A DNA stretch of 64,000 nucleotides. Source: Candidatus Pantoea soli (GTDB taxonomy: Bacteria > Pseudomonadota > Gammaproteobacteria > Enterobacterales > Enterobacteriaceae). The stretch is taken from assembly GCF_007833795.1 (NCBI RefSeq), contig NZ_CP032702.1:1798001-1862000 (forward strand), given 5' to 3'. A program made the translations under genes and the position numbers. Below are positions 1 through 8,673 of the stretch, one piece after another (position 1 is the first letter of the stretch; the number at the start of each line of letters is the position of its first letter). The notes beneath the pieces were generated by a model, which was given only the letters and a program-made list of their open reading frames with translations, was not told where the DNA came from and ran no database searches.

Positions 1-3000
1 TCTGCCAGTGCCGGCCGCACCACCCGCGACCAGCGTCCGGCCATGCTGTTCAGCGTCAGACCCGGCGCCGCGTCCTGACGCGCGGCGAAGCTGGCCCGGC
101 TGTGACGATGGCGGGGCGGGCGGCTGGGGCGCGGGCGGGCGGCGCTGCGTGAAGTCAGATGCCGCAGCGCCGCCCAGGTATCCTGCGTCAGCCAGCCGCA
201 CCACACCAGCTCCCACATCGCCTGATACAGTTCAGTGGGGTCCGGCGTCTGCTGGAGCTGCTCAGCCACACGCGGCACCAGCTGCCGCACAAACCAGCCG
301 CCGCCATCCTGCAGCACAGCGAGAATCGCCTGCTGCATGGGTGACAACGTCACCGGCTGGCCCGCATTCAATGGCGGCAGCGTCTCGCCGGCATACTCGC
401 TGAGGTGCAGCGAAACCAGCCCCTCACGCTCGCTGCGGGCGCGGTGACCGCACCAGATGACCTCGCCGGAGGCGAGCAGCTCATCCAGCATCGCCGGCTG
501 ATAATCGTGCACGCGGGACGGCAAAATCTGCGTTTCCCACAGCGACGCCGGCAGGGCCACGCCCGCCAGCTGTTCAATCACGCGCAGTACGCCGTGGCTT
601 CCTGAAAATACGCCTGCGGCCGGCGCAGCGCTGGCCTCGCCGATCAGGCCGTGGCGCGCCAGCAGAAAGCTGACATAGGCAGACTGGCTGACCGGCCGGG
701 TGGCATCGCGCGCCGCCTGCAGCGAACGCACGCGCAAACGGCGGAACACCGGCGTGGCCACCCACTGGCTGCTGCTGTCGGACGGTGACGGCAGAAAATC
801 CCCTTTCAGGACGCGGTCCTGCTGGCGCAGAGTCTCCAGCGTCGCGTCTACCACGGCGCGCCCGAGGCCGAAGCGGGCGGCTATCTGCTGGCTGGTGGAG
901 ACGGCATGGCTGCGCACGTAGCGGTGCAGCAGATCCTCCAGCGGCTGCGGCACCGGCTGCAACAGCGCTGCGGGCAAGCCGGGCGGGATCGCCACGCCCA
1001 GCGCATCCTGCAGGCGCACGGCGTCTTCCACCACCGCCAGTCGGGGCTCACCGGCGATGCAGACGCGGATCAGGCGCTGTGCCTGCAGCAGCGCGTCGAA
1101 GGCGTCTGTGTTCAGCGGGTCGCCGGCATAGCGCGCTTTCAGCTCGGCTTCACTCAGCGGGCCAAGCTGGCGCAGCATATCCACCAGCGCTTCGACCTGC
1201 GTGGCCTGATAGTCCGGCGCCACGCGCTGCAGCTCCTGATCGACTCGCGTTACCACCGCGGGCGTCAGCAGCGTGTGCATCTCCGCCTGGCCCAGCAGAT
1301 CGCGCAGCAGATTGCTGTCCAGCGCCAGCATTGAGGCGCGGCGTTCAGCCTGAGGCGCATCGCTGGCATACATAAATTCTGCCACATAGCCGAACAGCAG
1401 CGGCGCGGCAAACGGCGACGGGGTCTGCGTGGTGACCTCCACCAGCTGAATCTCACCCTGCTGCAGGCGCGCCATCAGCTGGTGCAGCGCCGGCAGATCG
1501 TACACGTCCTGCAGGCATTCACGCGCGGTTTCAATCAGGATCGGGAAATCATCAAACTGACGCGCCACCGCCAGCAGCTCGCTGGCGCGCAGCCGCTGCT
1601 GCCAGAGCGGCGAACGCTGGCCCGGATTGCGGCGCGGCAGCAGCAGGGCGCGGGCAGCGCACTCACGAAAGCGGGCGGCAAACAGGGCCGAGTGTCCAAT
1701 CGCCGCACTGACCGTGCGCTGCAACGCATCCGGCTGGAACAGAAACAGCGCGGCATCCGGCTCCCGGCCCTCGCTGGCCGGAAAACGCGCAACGATGCCG
1801 TCATCGCTGGCCACCACCGCCGGATCGAGGCCGAGCTGGCGACCAAGGCGGTCGGCTATCGCCAGCGCCCAGGGGGCATGTACGCGCTGGCCATACGGCG
1901 AGTGCAGGATCACGCGCCAGTCGCCGTTTTCATCACGGCAGCGCTCCAGCACCAGCGTGCGATCCGTTGGCAACGTGCCGGTGGCGGCGATCTGCTCCTC
2001 CATCAGCGTCCTGAGGTTGTGCTGCGCGTTCGCATCGGCAATAGCGCTGACAAACGACGGCGCACCGGCGGTCTCGCGCAGAAAACGCCCGATGGCGGCG
2101 CCAAGCGTGGCCGGCCGGCCGGCGCTCTCGCCGTGCCAGAACGGCAGGCGGGCGGAGCGGCCCGGTGCCGGTACCACCACAACCTGATCGTGGGTGATCT
2201 GCTGAATCCGCCATGAGGTGGCACCGAGGGTAATGATGTCGTTGACCCGCGATTCATACACCATCTCTTCGTCCAGTTCACCGACGCGGCGCGCACCGGC
2301 CTGTTCTTCGCCTTCCGGCAGCATAACGCTGAACATGCCGCGATCCGGAATGGTGCCACCGCTGGTGACCGCCAGATGCTGTGCGCCGGGGCGACCGCGC
2401 AGGGTGTTGTTTTGCCGGTCCCAGATCAGGTGCGGCCGGAGGCTGGCAAAGGCATCAGAGGGATAGCGCCCGGCCAGCATATCCAGCACCGCGGTAAAAA
2501 CGTGACGCGGTAACGTTTGGAACGGTTCCGCACGCGTGACCTGCTGATACCAGCTCTCTACGTCCAGCGTCTCCATCGCGGCGGCGGCTACGGTGTGCTG
2601 CGCCAGGATATCCAGCGGATTGCGCGGCAGGGCAATCGGGTCCAGCGCGCCGTCAAGCATCGCCTGCGCCGTCACCGTTGCGTCCAGCAGATCGCGTCGG
2701 GTGCGCGGCCAGATAATGCCTTTTGGCGTGCCGCCCACCTGATGACCGGCGCGGCCGACGCGCTGCAGGCCGCTGGCCACCGACGGCGGCGCCCCCACCT
2801 GAATCACCAGATCGATATCGCCCATATCAATGCCCAGCTCCAGGCTGGAGGTGGCCACCACGCAGCGCAGCGTGCCCTGTTTGAGTGCGGTTTCAATCGC
2901 CAGCCGCTGCTCTTTGGAGACCGAGCCATGATGCGAGCGCGCCAGCAGCGGGGCCGGGGCGTCGGCACGCTGTCCGGTGCCGCAGCTGAAGGAGCTGTAA

Positions 3001-3968
3001 GCCGCGGCGGGCGGCCGTGCGGCTTCGCCGTGCTGGCGGGCATACAGTTCGTTGAGCCGGGCGGTGAGTTTTTCGGCCAGCCCGCGTGAATTGGCAAATA
3101 CCAGCGTGGCGCGGTGACGCAGCACCTCGGCCAGAATCCCGGCTTCAATGTGCGGCCAGATCGAGCCCGTGCTCTGCGCGCCTTCGCCGGCGGCGCGCGC
3201 ATCCGGACGCGCGGCGATATCTGTCATATCGCTCACCGGCACGGTAATGGTCAGCTGCAGCGGCCGCTCTGCGGCCGGGTTAACGATGCGCGTTTCGCCG
3301 GCGCCGCCCAGATAGCGGGCGACCGCTTCCGGCGGGCGCACCGTGGCAGAGAGTCCGATGCGCTGTGCCGGGGCGGCCAGCAGTGCATCCAGTCGTTCCA
3401 GGCTGAGCGCCAGATGCGATCCCCGTTTACTGCCGGCGACGGCGTGCACTTCATCGACAATCACCGTCGAGATACCGCGCAGCGTATCGCGCGCTTTCGA
3501 CGTCAGCATCAGAAACAGCGATTCCGGGGTGGTGATCAGAATATCCGGCGGGCGGCGCAGCAGCCTGGCGCGGTCAGCGCTGCGCGTATCGCCGGATCGC
3601 ATACCAACCTCCAGCGTTATCGCCGCTTCACCGGCCAGCTGCCGCTGCGCCTGTACACCCGCCAGCGGCAGCTGCAGGTTACGCTGCACATCCGCCGCCA
3701 GCGCTTTGACCGGCGAGAGATAGAGGATGCGCGTTTTATGGCTGCGCGGCACCGTTTCACCGGCGCTGCGCTCGCGAAACAGCGCGTCAATCGCATACAG
3801 AAACGCCGCCAGCGTTTTACCTGAGCCGGTCGGGGCGATCACCAGACAATGCTGGCCGCTGGCGATAGCGCGCCACGCGTCCTGCTGCACCGGCGTCGGG
3901 CGGGTAAATGTCTGGCGAAACCAGTGCTGTGTGGCGGGGGTGAATAATGATAACGATGACGCAGGCAT
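1..3968 (-). CDS. lhr: ATP-dependent helicase Lhr (C-terminus cut by the window edge)
   Basis: Large superfamily 2 DNA helicase of the Lhr type. The start is the ATG ending at 3968. About 1322 residues are visible in one open frame, against roughly 1540 in E. coli Lhr, so the last part lies left of the window. Near the N-terminus are Walker A (APTGSGKT), a conserved SPVKALAADVQRN segment, a Walker B box DEVH and the motif LSATV. The second RecA domain contains TSSLELGIDMGDIDLVIQ and QRVGRAGHQ. The long Lhr-core winged-helix and C-terminal regions follow. Known role of the family: ATP-driven 3'-5' DNA translocase linked to repair. It is monocistronic here and divergent from the PEBP gene. Confidence 0.93.
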   Translation of the reverse strand, partial: MPASSLSLFTPATQHWFRQTFTRPTPVQQDAWRAIASGQHCLVIAPTGSGKTLAAFLYAIDALFRERSAGETVPRSHKTRILYLSPVKALAADVQRNLQLPLAGVQAQRQLAGEAAITLEVGMRSGDTRSADRARLLRRPPDILITTPESLFLMLTSKARDTLRGISTVIVDEVHAVAGSKRGSHLALSLERLDALLAAPAQRIGLSATVRPPEAVARYLGGAGETRIVNPAAERPLQLTITVPVSDMTDIAARPDARAAGEGAQSTGSIWPHIEAGILAEVLRHRATLVFANSRGLAEKLTARLNELYARQHGEAARPPAAAYSSFSCGTGQRADAPAPLLARSHHGSVSKEQRLAIETALKQGTLRCVVATSSLELGIDMGDIDLVIQVGAPPSVASGLQRVGRAGHQVGGTPKGIIWPRTRRDLLDATVTAQAMLDGALDPIALPRNPLDILAQHTVAAAAMETLDVESWYQQVTRAEPFQTLPRHVFTAVLDMLAGRYPSDAFASLRPHLIWDRQNNTLRGRPGAQHLAVTSGGTIPDRGMFSVMLPEGEEQAGARRVGELDEEMVYESRVNDIITLGATSWRIQQITHDQVVVVPAPGRSARLPFWHGESAGRPATLGAAIGRFLRETAGAPSFVSAIADANAQHNLRTLMEEQIAATGTLPTDRTLVLERCRDENGDWRVILHSPYGQRVHAPWALAIADRLGRQLGLDPAVVASDDGIVARFPASEGREPDAALFLFQPDALQRTVSAAIGHSALFAARFRECAARALLLPRRNPGQRSPLWQQRLRASELLAVARQFDDFPILIETARECLQDVYDLPALHQLMARLQQGEIQLVEVTTQTPSPFAAPLLFGYVAEFMYASDAPQAERRASMLALDSNLLRDLLGQAEMHTLLTPAVVTRVDQELQRVAPDYQATQVEALVDMLRQLGPLSEAELKARYAGDPLNTDAFDALLQAQRLIRVCIAGEPRLAVVEDAVRLQDALGVAIPPGLPAALLQPVPQPLEDLLHRYVRSHAVSTSQQIAARFGLGRAVVDATLETLRQQDRVLKGDFLPSPSDSSSQWVATPVFRRLRVRSLQAARDATRPVSQSAYVSFLLARHGLIGEASAAPAAGVFSGSHGVLRVIEQLAGVALPASLWETQILPSRVHDYQPAMLDELLASGEVIWCGHRARSEREGLVSLHLSEYAGETLPPLNAGQPVTLSPMQQAILAVLQDGGGWFVRQLVPRVAEQLQQTPDPTELYQAMWELVWCGWLTQDTWAALRHLTSRSAARPRPSRPPRHRHSRASFAARQDAAPGLTLNSMAGRWSRVVRPALA

Positions 3969-4081
3969 CCCTGGCTCCTGTTTAACCGTGACGGACGTTA
4001 TGCAGTGTAGTCGGCGGCAGCGGCAGATTCAGGTTATATACTTGTTTCTCTGGCGGGTTTTTTCATCAACGGGAGTGAAAA

Positions 4082-4633
4082 ATGAGAACGTTCAAACGTG
4101 GGCTGCTGCTGGCGCTGCTGCCGGTTTCAGCCTTCGCGGCACCGGTATTTACGCTGCAATCGCCGGATTTTCAGGATGGCGGCATGCTGGAGAAGGCCTT
4201 TGCCGGCAACAAACCGGGGAATGCGGCCTGCACCGGGGAGAATGTCTCACCGGCGCTGAAATGGTCCGGCGCGCCCGCCGGCACCCGCAGTTTTGCCCTG
4301 CTGATAACCGATCCGGTCGGGGCAAAAGGGCTGGGGGTAACGCACATGGTGGCCTATAACATCGCCGCCAGCCGCAGTGCGTTTGCCCGGGGCGCGCTGA
4401 CGCAGGGTACCGGCTACACCGGCGGCCGGAACACGCCGGGCACCGCACACTATTACGGCCCTTGTCCGCCTGCCGGCAGCGGCATGCATCACTACAATTT
4501 TGTGCTGATCGCCACCGATCTCCCCGCCGATCAGCTTCCGGCCGGGCTGACGCAGGATGAACTGGTCAGCAAGCTCAGGGGGCACGCGCTGGCCGGGGCG
4601 ACGCGGGTCGGGCGTTTCACCAACGATAACTGA
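4082..4633 (+). CDS. YbhB/YbcL-type PEBP-fold protein, exported
   Basis: 183-residue member of the phosphatidylethanolamine-binding protein (Raf kinase inhibitor-like) family. The N-terminus is a clean Sec signal peptide, MRTFKRGLLLALLPVSAFA, with likely cleavage before APVF, so the protein should be periplasmic. The family's ligand-pocket segments are visible: ITDPVGAKGLGVTHMVAYN in the middle and YGPCPPAGSGMHHYNFVLIATD in the second half. The start follows a GGGAG ribosome binding site. It is a single gene, convergent with the NCS1 permease, with a hairpin between the two stops. The biological role of bacterial YbhB/YbcL proteins is not settled, so no function is assigned. Confidence 0.88.
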   Translation: MRTFKRGLLLALLPVSAFAAPVFTLQSPDFQDGGMLEKAFAGNKPGNAACTGENVSPALKWSGAPAGTRSFALLITDPVGAKGLGVTHMVAYNIAASRSAFARGALTQGTGYTGGRNTPGTAHYYGPCPPAGSGMHHYNFVLIATDLPADQLPAGLTQDELVSKLRGHALAGATRVGRFTNDN

Positions 4634-4642
4634 CGCGGTGAA

Positions 4643-4667
4643 GACCGGGTGACAACGCCACCCGGTC
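4643..4667. terminator. Hairpin between convergent genes
   Basis: Perfect 9-bp inverted repeat GACCGGGTG/CACCCGGTC with a 7-nt loop, lying between two facing stop codons (4633 and 4682). It suits a bidirectional terminator, although there is no clear T-run on either side. Confidence 0.6.
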
Positions 4668-4681
4668 AGCAACACGCGGGA

Positions 4682-6112
4682 TTATGCCGGCGGATAGACG
4701 GAGTGGCTAAGTGTACCGCGGCGATCCAGCCCGCGCGCGCCCAGCCACAGCAGCGCGGTGACCACCCAGCCAATGATCCAGGAGACATCGTTACCGGCAA
4801 ACAGCCACGTCAGTGAACCGTGATGAATCGGGTTATCGATAAACGGCAGCTGCACCAGCACGCCAAGAAAATAGGTCACGATGCCCGGCCAGTTCCAGCG
4901 TCCGTAGCGGCCATCCGCTCGCGAGAGCGCAGGGATATCCACCTTGCCGCGGGTGATCAGATAAAAATCGGTCAGGCTGATGGCGCTCCACGGGACAAAA
5001 AAAGCCAGCAGAAACAGCAGGAAATGGGTAAAGGATTTCAGGAAGGCCGGCTCGCTGATGAGCGCTATCGCGCAGGCCAGCGACACCATCAGCACCACAA
5101 ACAGGATGCGGCCGCGGCGGCTGATGGCGGACTGCTGGCGAAAGCCGGAAACGATGGTGGAAAGCGACATAAAGCTGCCGTAGGCGTTGAGCGTGGTAAA
5201 GGTAATTTTGCCGAAGCAGATAGCAAAGTAGATCACCATAGCCATCGTCGCGCTGCTGCCAAGGCTGACGATGTAGCCCACTTCATTGCCGGCAAAGGCG
5301 CTGCCAGCGATGGCCGCCACCAGCACGCCCAGCGTCATGGAGGCCTGCGTGCCCAGCACGGTGCCAAAGAAAACGCAGCTGAACAGGCGCGGCGCGCTGA
5401 CATCGGCGGGCAGGTAGCGTGAATAGTCTGACACATAGGGGCAGAAAGCAATTTGCCACGACGACGCGAGCGACACCGCCAGCAGGAAACTGGCGGGCGT
5501 GAAGTGCCGGTTCTGCCAGACCGCCGCCAGATCGTGCGTGGAGAGCAGGGTGATAAACAGGTAGAGAAAGGCAAGCACGCCGATCGCGCTGGCGATTTTG
5601 CCCAGCTGATGGATTACGCGATACCCCAGCACCGCAATCACCATAATCAGCGCGCTGAACAGTATCATCCCGGCGGCATTGCTGACGTGAACCAGCTTAG
5701 CCAGCGCCTGGCCGGCCAGCACCGTGCCGCTGGCAGAAAAGCCGACATACATGATGCACACCAGCACCAGCGGGATCACCGCCCCCAGCACGCCAAACTG
5801 CATGCGGCTGGTGATCATCTGCGGCAATCCCAGGCGCGGCCCCTGAATGGCGTGCAGCGCCATAATCGCCGCCCCCGCGATCTGGCCCACCAGCAGGCCG
5901 ATAATCGACCACACTACATCGCCGCCCAGCACCACGGTCAGCGCGCCGGTGACGATGGCGGTAATCTGCAGGTTGCCACCAAACCACAGCGTAAACTGGC
6001 TGATGGGATGGCCGTGGCGTTCATTAAGCGGAATGTAATCAATGGAACGGGTTTCAGACAGGCGCTGTTTTTCCCGGCCTGCCTGTGCTGCGGCAGTAGA
6101 GTCGGCTGACAT
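4682..6112 (-). CDS. NCS1-family nucleobase permease (CodB/cytosine permease-like)
   Basis: 476-residue polytopic membrane protein of the nucleobase:cation symporter-1 family. It has a long hydrophilic N-terminus followed by FTLWFGGNLQITAIVTGAL and GPRLGLPQMITSRMQFG, which are typical of NCS1 transmembrane helices 1 and 3. About twelve hydrophobic segments can be counted. Likely role: proton- or sodium-coupled uptake of a purine, pyrimidine, allantoin, hydantoin or related compound across the inner membrane; the substrate cannot be read from sequence. The start ATG has a good site, GAGGAAACT. An 18-bp perfect palindrome sits about 70 bases upstream and may be its operator. No catabolic partner gene is adjacent. 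Confidence 0.85.
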   Translation of the reverse strand: MSADSTAAAQAGREKQRLSETRSIDYIPLNERHGHPISQFTLWFGGNLQITAIVTGALTVVLGGDVVWSIIGLLVGQIAGAAIMALHAIQGPRLGLPQMITSRMQFGVLGAVIPLVLVCIMYVGFSASGTVLAGQALAKLVHVSNAAGMILFSALIMVIAVLGYRVIHQLGKIASAIGVLAFLYLFITLLSTHDLAAVWQNRHFTPASFLLAVSLASSWQIAFCPYVSDYSRYLPADVSAPRLFSCVFFGTVLGTQASMTLGVLVAAIAGSAFAGNEVGYIVSLGSSATMAMVIYFAICFGKITFTTLNAYGSFMSLSTIVSGFRQQSAISRRGRILFVVLMVSLACAIALISEPAFLKSFTHFLLFLLAFFVPWSAISLTDFYLITRGKVDIPALSRADGRYGRWNWPGIVTYFLGVLVQLPFIDNPIHHGSLTWLFAGNDVSWIIGWVVTALLWLGARGLDRRGTLSHSVYPPA

Positions 6113-6474
6113 AGTTTCCTCGCTTAAGCGGCAAAAGGGAGAGTCTGCAGTGATGGCGTGCTGGCGTAATCGTCACGAAGCGTACATGTATATACATGTA
6201 GCGATATTGTCACGCGGGTCAGTGTCTGACAAGGCGGCGGGTCATTGGAAATTGTGATGACGCTGGCAAGCCTGCAAGGATGCGGGGATCGGACAGGCCA
6301 GAATGATCAGCAATAAGCAGCAGAGCGCGGACAGGCCGCCTGCTGCCACCACAGCGGCGAAAGCGAGCCGGTTGCTGGCGGGTGTGGCAGCATACCGCAC
6401 GGCGCGCCGGCTGGCGCAGCATGTGTCGCCTGCGTTTCCGGCCGGCGCAAAGCCGGGCACAGCGGCCGCCGCGC
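6113..6474. other. Intergenic region between the NCS1 permease and the GH2 gene
   Basis: 362 bases. The part next to the permease carries its ribosome binding site and the palindrome at 6183-6200. The rest holds no convincing gene. A leftward GTG-started frame (6242-6460) would encode a 72-residue peptide with one hydrophobic stretch, but its start lacks a good ribosome binding site, so it is not annotated. Confidence 0.6.
6183..6200. promoter_or_regulatory. 18-bp perfect palindrome, probable operator
   Basis: TACATGTATATACATGTA is its own reverse complement. It lies 71-88 bases upstream of the NCS1 permease start, where a dimeric repressor or activator would bind. The regulator is unknown; GntR-family sites have similar TGTATA cores. 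Confidence 0.6.
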
Positions 6475-8673
6475 TTACGGACTGACCGCCAGCTGCAGCG
6501 TATTGGCCGATAACACCCGGCCGCCGCCGTCAACAATCTTCGCATCAATCCGGAGCGGCGTACGGTCAACCGGCGACACCGGCAGATCGACAATTTTGCG
6601 GCCGGAATCCGCAGCGATATTGACCGGCTGGCGATCGTCAGCCAGCACCCGGTTGCCCTGTTTGACCGTCCACACCAGCGTGCTGCCAGCAAAAGCGCGC
6701 GGGCGATCGTTGATGATCCACAGCGAGATCTGTCCGGGCTGGCCGGCTTTCCACTGCAGCGTGTGCGGGTCGATCGACGGCAGCAGCGGCTGATAAGCCT
6801 GCTGCAGGGCGTAATAGCCCTGTTTGGGCTGCCGCAGATAATCCACCACGCCCCAGTTGATGGAGGGCCAGGTTTCGACAAACATAAACTGGAACAGCGC
6901 CGTTACCGGCTGGAAACGCTGACGCCGGTAGCTCTCCGCAGCCAGCGCAACCAGCTGCGCCTGATAGCGCTGGGTGTTGGTGATAAAACTCTCCATCGTT
7001 TCGCCGCGGGCGATCCCGGCGTTTTTAAACGTCTGGATAGGCTGAAAGTTATGGTATTTCCAGCGGGTCCACTTCACATCGCCGGGCTCGGTGGTGGCCG
7101 GCCACCAGTCGCTGCGCGGGATGATGGTCTTCAGCGTGGCGAGGCGCGGCAGGGCCTGGGCGCCAAATTCCGTCACGGTGGCGGTTTTGGCAGGCTCCAG
7201 TAATTTCTCCAGGGTGCCAAAATACCAGCCCGCCCAGTAGTGCTCCTCAACGGCAGAGAACGGATGCACAATGCGGCTCTTGTCTTCTGCCAGCGTTGCT
7301 GCCACCCGATCGGTCAGCTTGCGGTTGAGATTGTTATGCCAGTCGGGAAAACGCTTCTCCATCCACGGCGAGTTAAACGGCGGTTCGTTCTGGCCGCCCC
7401 ACACGATAATCGCCGGCGAGTTGCCGAACTGCTCCACCATGTCCCGCGTCTGCTGTACCGCGTTATCCGCAAAGGCGTCTGAATCGTTATAGCCCCACTG
7501 CAGCGGCACATCCTGCCAGATCATGATGCCCAGCTCATCCGCCACCTGATACAGCGGGCGACCGGCCACGTGACCGTGCACGCGAATGGCGTTGGCATTC
7601 ATCTGTTTTACCAGCGTCAAATCGCGCCGGTAGCGGTCGGCATTCATGGTGCTGAGCCAGGGCGAGCCGATGTAATTGGTGCCTCTGATGAACACCCGCT
7701 GATCGTTCACCCGCCAGCCCTGATTGTCAGCCAGCGCGTCGACTTTGCGCAGCCCGGTCACGCTGCTGCGGCGATCCATCACGCCCCGGGCGTCGCTGAG
7801 CGTCGCGCTGACCCGATAAAGATGCGGTTTGCCATAGCCCACCGGCCACCACAGGCGCGCCTGTGGCATCGGCAGCGTGACGCTCAGCCGCTGTGCTTTG
7901 CTGCCGGTGGCCTTCAGTTTCACCCGCTGGCGCAGGGTAAACCGCTGGCCGGTGAAATTGGCCGGCGTTGCCTGCACGCTCAGGGAGGCGTGCGCATCGG
8001 CGGGGGCGCGATAAACCAGTTCGGCGCGCAGCTGCGGCTGCGATAACCCCTGCGACCAGTCGGGCCGCAGAATCAGCGTATCGATGGTGGCACCACGGCT
8101 GACGCGCAACCGCACCGGCGCCCAGATGCCACCGGAGTTGGCATCCTGTCCCTGCGGCGACCAGGCACCACCGGGACGGGAATCGTGCTGGTTAAGTATG
8201 CCCTTCATCAGATTCTTGCGCAGCGGCCACTCTTTGTGCACATCTTCCAGCGGGCTGTCCACGCGAATGGTCAGCTGATTATGGCGGCGCAGGCTGTCGG
8301 TGAGATCCACGCTAAAGCGCTGAAAATACCCCTCATGGTGTCCCAGCGCGCGGCCATTCAGCCACACATCGGCAAAGTAATCGACGCCATCCATCTCCAG
8401 TGTGACGCGCTGCTGCGGCGACAGGGCGGGTAACGAAAATGCCCGCCGGTACCAGAGCGCGCCCTGATGGTCATAACCGGCGGCATACCAGTTGGCCGGC
8501 ACCGGCAGGGTGCGCCAGCCGGTGCCCGGCAGACGCCCGTTGTCGGGTGCCGGCTGATTCGCATCGTGAACTTTCCACGGCCCCGCCAGCGACCAGCTGA
8601 CCGGCGACACCACCGGCGCGGCCAGCACCGGGGCGCAGCAGACCAGCATCAGGGACAACGTAGCCTGTTTCAT
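6475..8673 (-). CDS. Periplasmic glycoside hydrolase family 2 enzyme (beta-mannosidase-like)
   Basis: 732 residues with a signal peptide, [20 protein letters not shown], so probably periplasmic. It has the GH2 layout: an N-terminal jelly-roll sugar-binding domain (WYRRAFSLP, DGVDYFADVWLNG), an immunoglobulin-like domain, then a TIM barrel. The putative acid/base is Glu430 in WGGQNEPPF and the nucleophile Glu502 in VTEFGAQ. The segment RGTNYIGSP, and INWGVVDYLRQPKQGYY in the C-terminal part, recall mannosidase/exo-glucosaminidase members rather than LacZ. Its ATG overlaps the kinase stop as ATGA, so it is translationally coupled as the last gene of the glycan operon. A trimming or turnover role for the glycan is inference. 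Confidence 0.85.
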   Translation of the reverse strand: MKQATLSLMLVCCAPVLAAPVVSPVSWSLAGPWKVHDANQPAPDNGRLPGTGWRTLPVPANWYAAGYDHQGALWYRRAFSLPALSPQQRVTLEMDGVDYFADVWLNGRALGHHEGYFQRFSVDLTDSLRRHNQLTIRVDSPLEDVHKEWPLRKNLMKGILNQHDSRPGGAWSPQGQDANSGGIWAPVRLRVSRGATIDTLILRPDWSQGLSQPQLRAELVYRAPADAHASLSVQATPANFTGQRFTLRQRVKLKATGSKAQRLSVTLPMPQARLWWPVGYGKPHLYRVSATLSDARGVMDRRSSVTGLRKVDALADNQGWRVNDQRVFIRGTNYIGSPWLSTMNADRYRRDLTLVKQMNANAIRVHGHVAGRPLYQVADELGIMIWQDVPLQWGYNDSDAFADNAVQQTRDMVEQFGNSPAIIVWGGQNEPPFNSPWMEKRFPDWHNNLNRKLTDRVAATLAEDKSRIVHPFSAVEEHYWAGWYFGTLEKLLEPAKTATVTEFGAQALPRLATLKTIIPRSDWWPATTEPGDVKWTRWKYHNFQPIQTFKNAGIARGETMESFITNTQRYQAQLVALAAESYRRQRFQPVTALFQFMFVETWPSINWGVVDYLRQPKQGYYALQQAYQPLLPSIDPHTLQWKAGQPGQISLWIINDRPRAFAGSTLVWTVKQGNRVLADDRQPVNIAADSGRKIVDLPVSPVDRTPLRIDAKIVDGGGRVLSANTLQLAVSP

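Noticed and set aside
6242..6460. Leftward GTG-started frame of 72 residues with one hydrophobic stretch, just after the GH2 gene
   Set aside because: No clear ribosome binding site, unusual composition, no recognisable family. Probably chance in GC-rich DNA, although a small membrane protein cannot be excluded.
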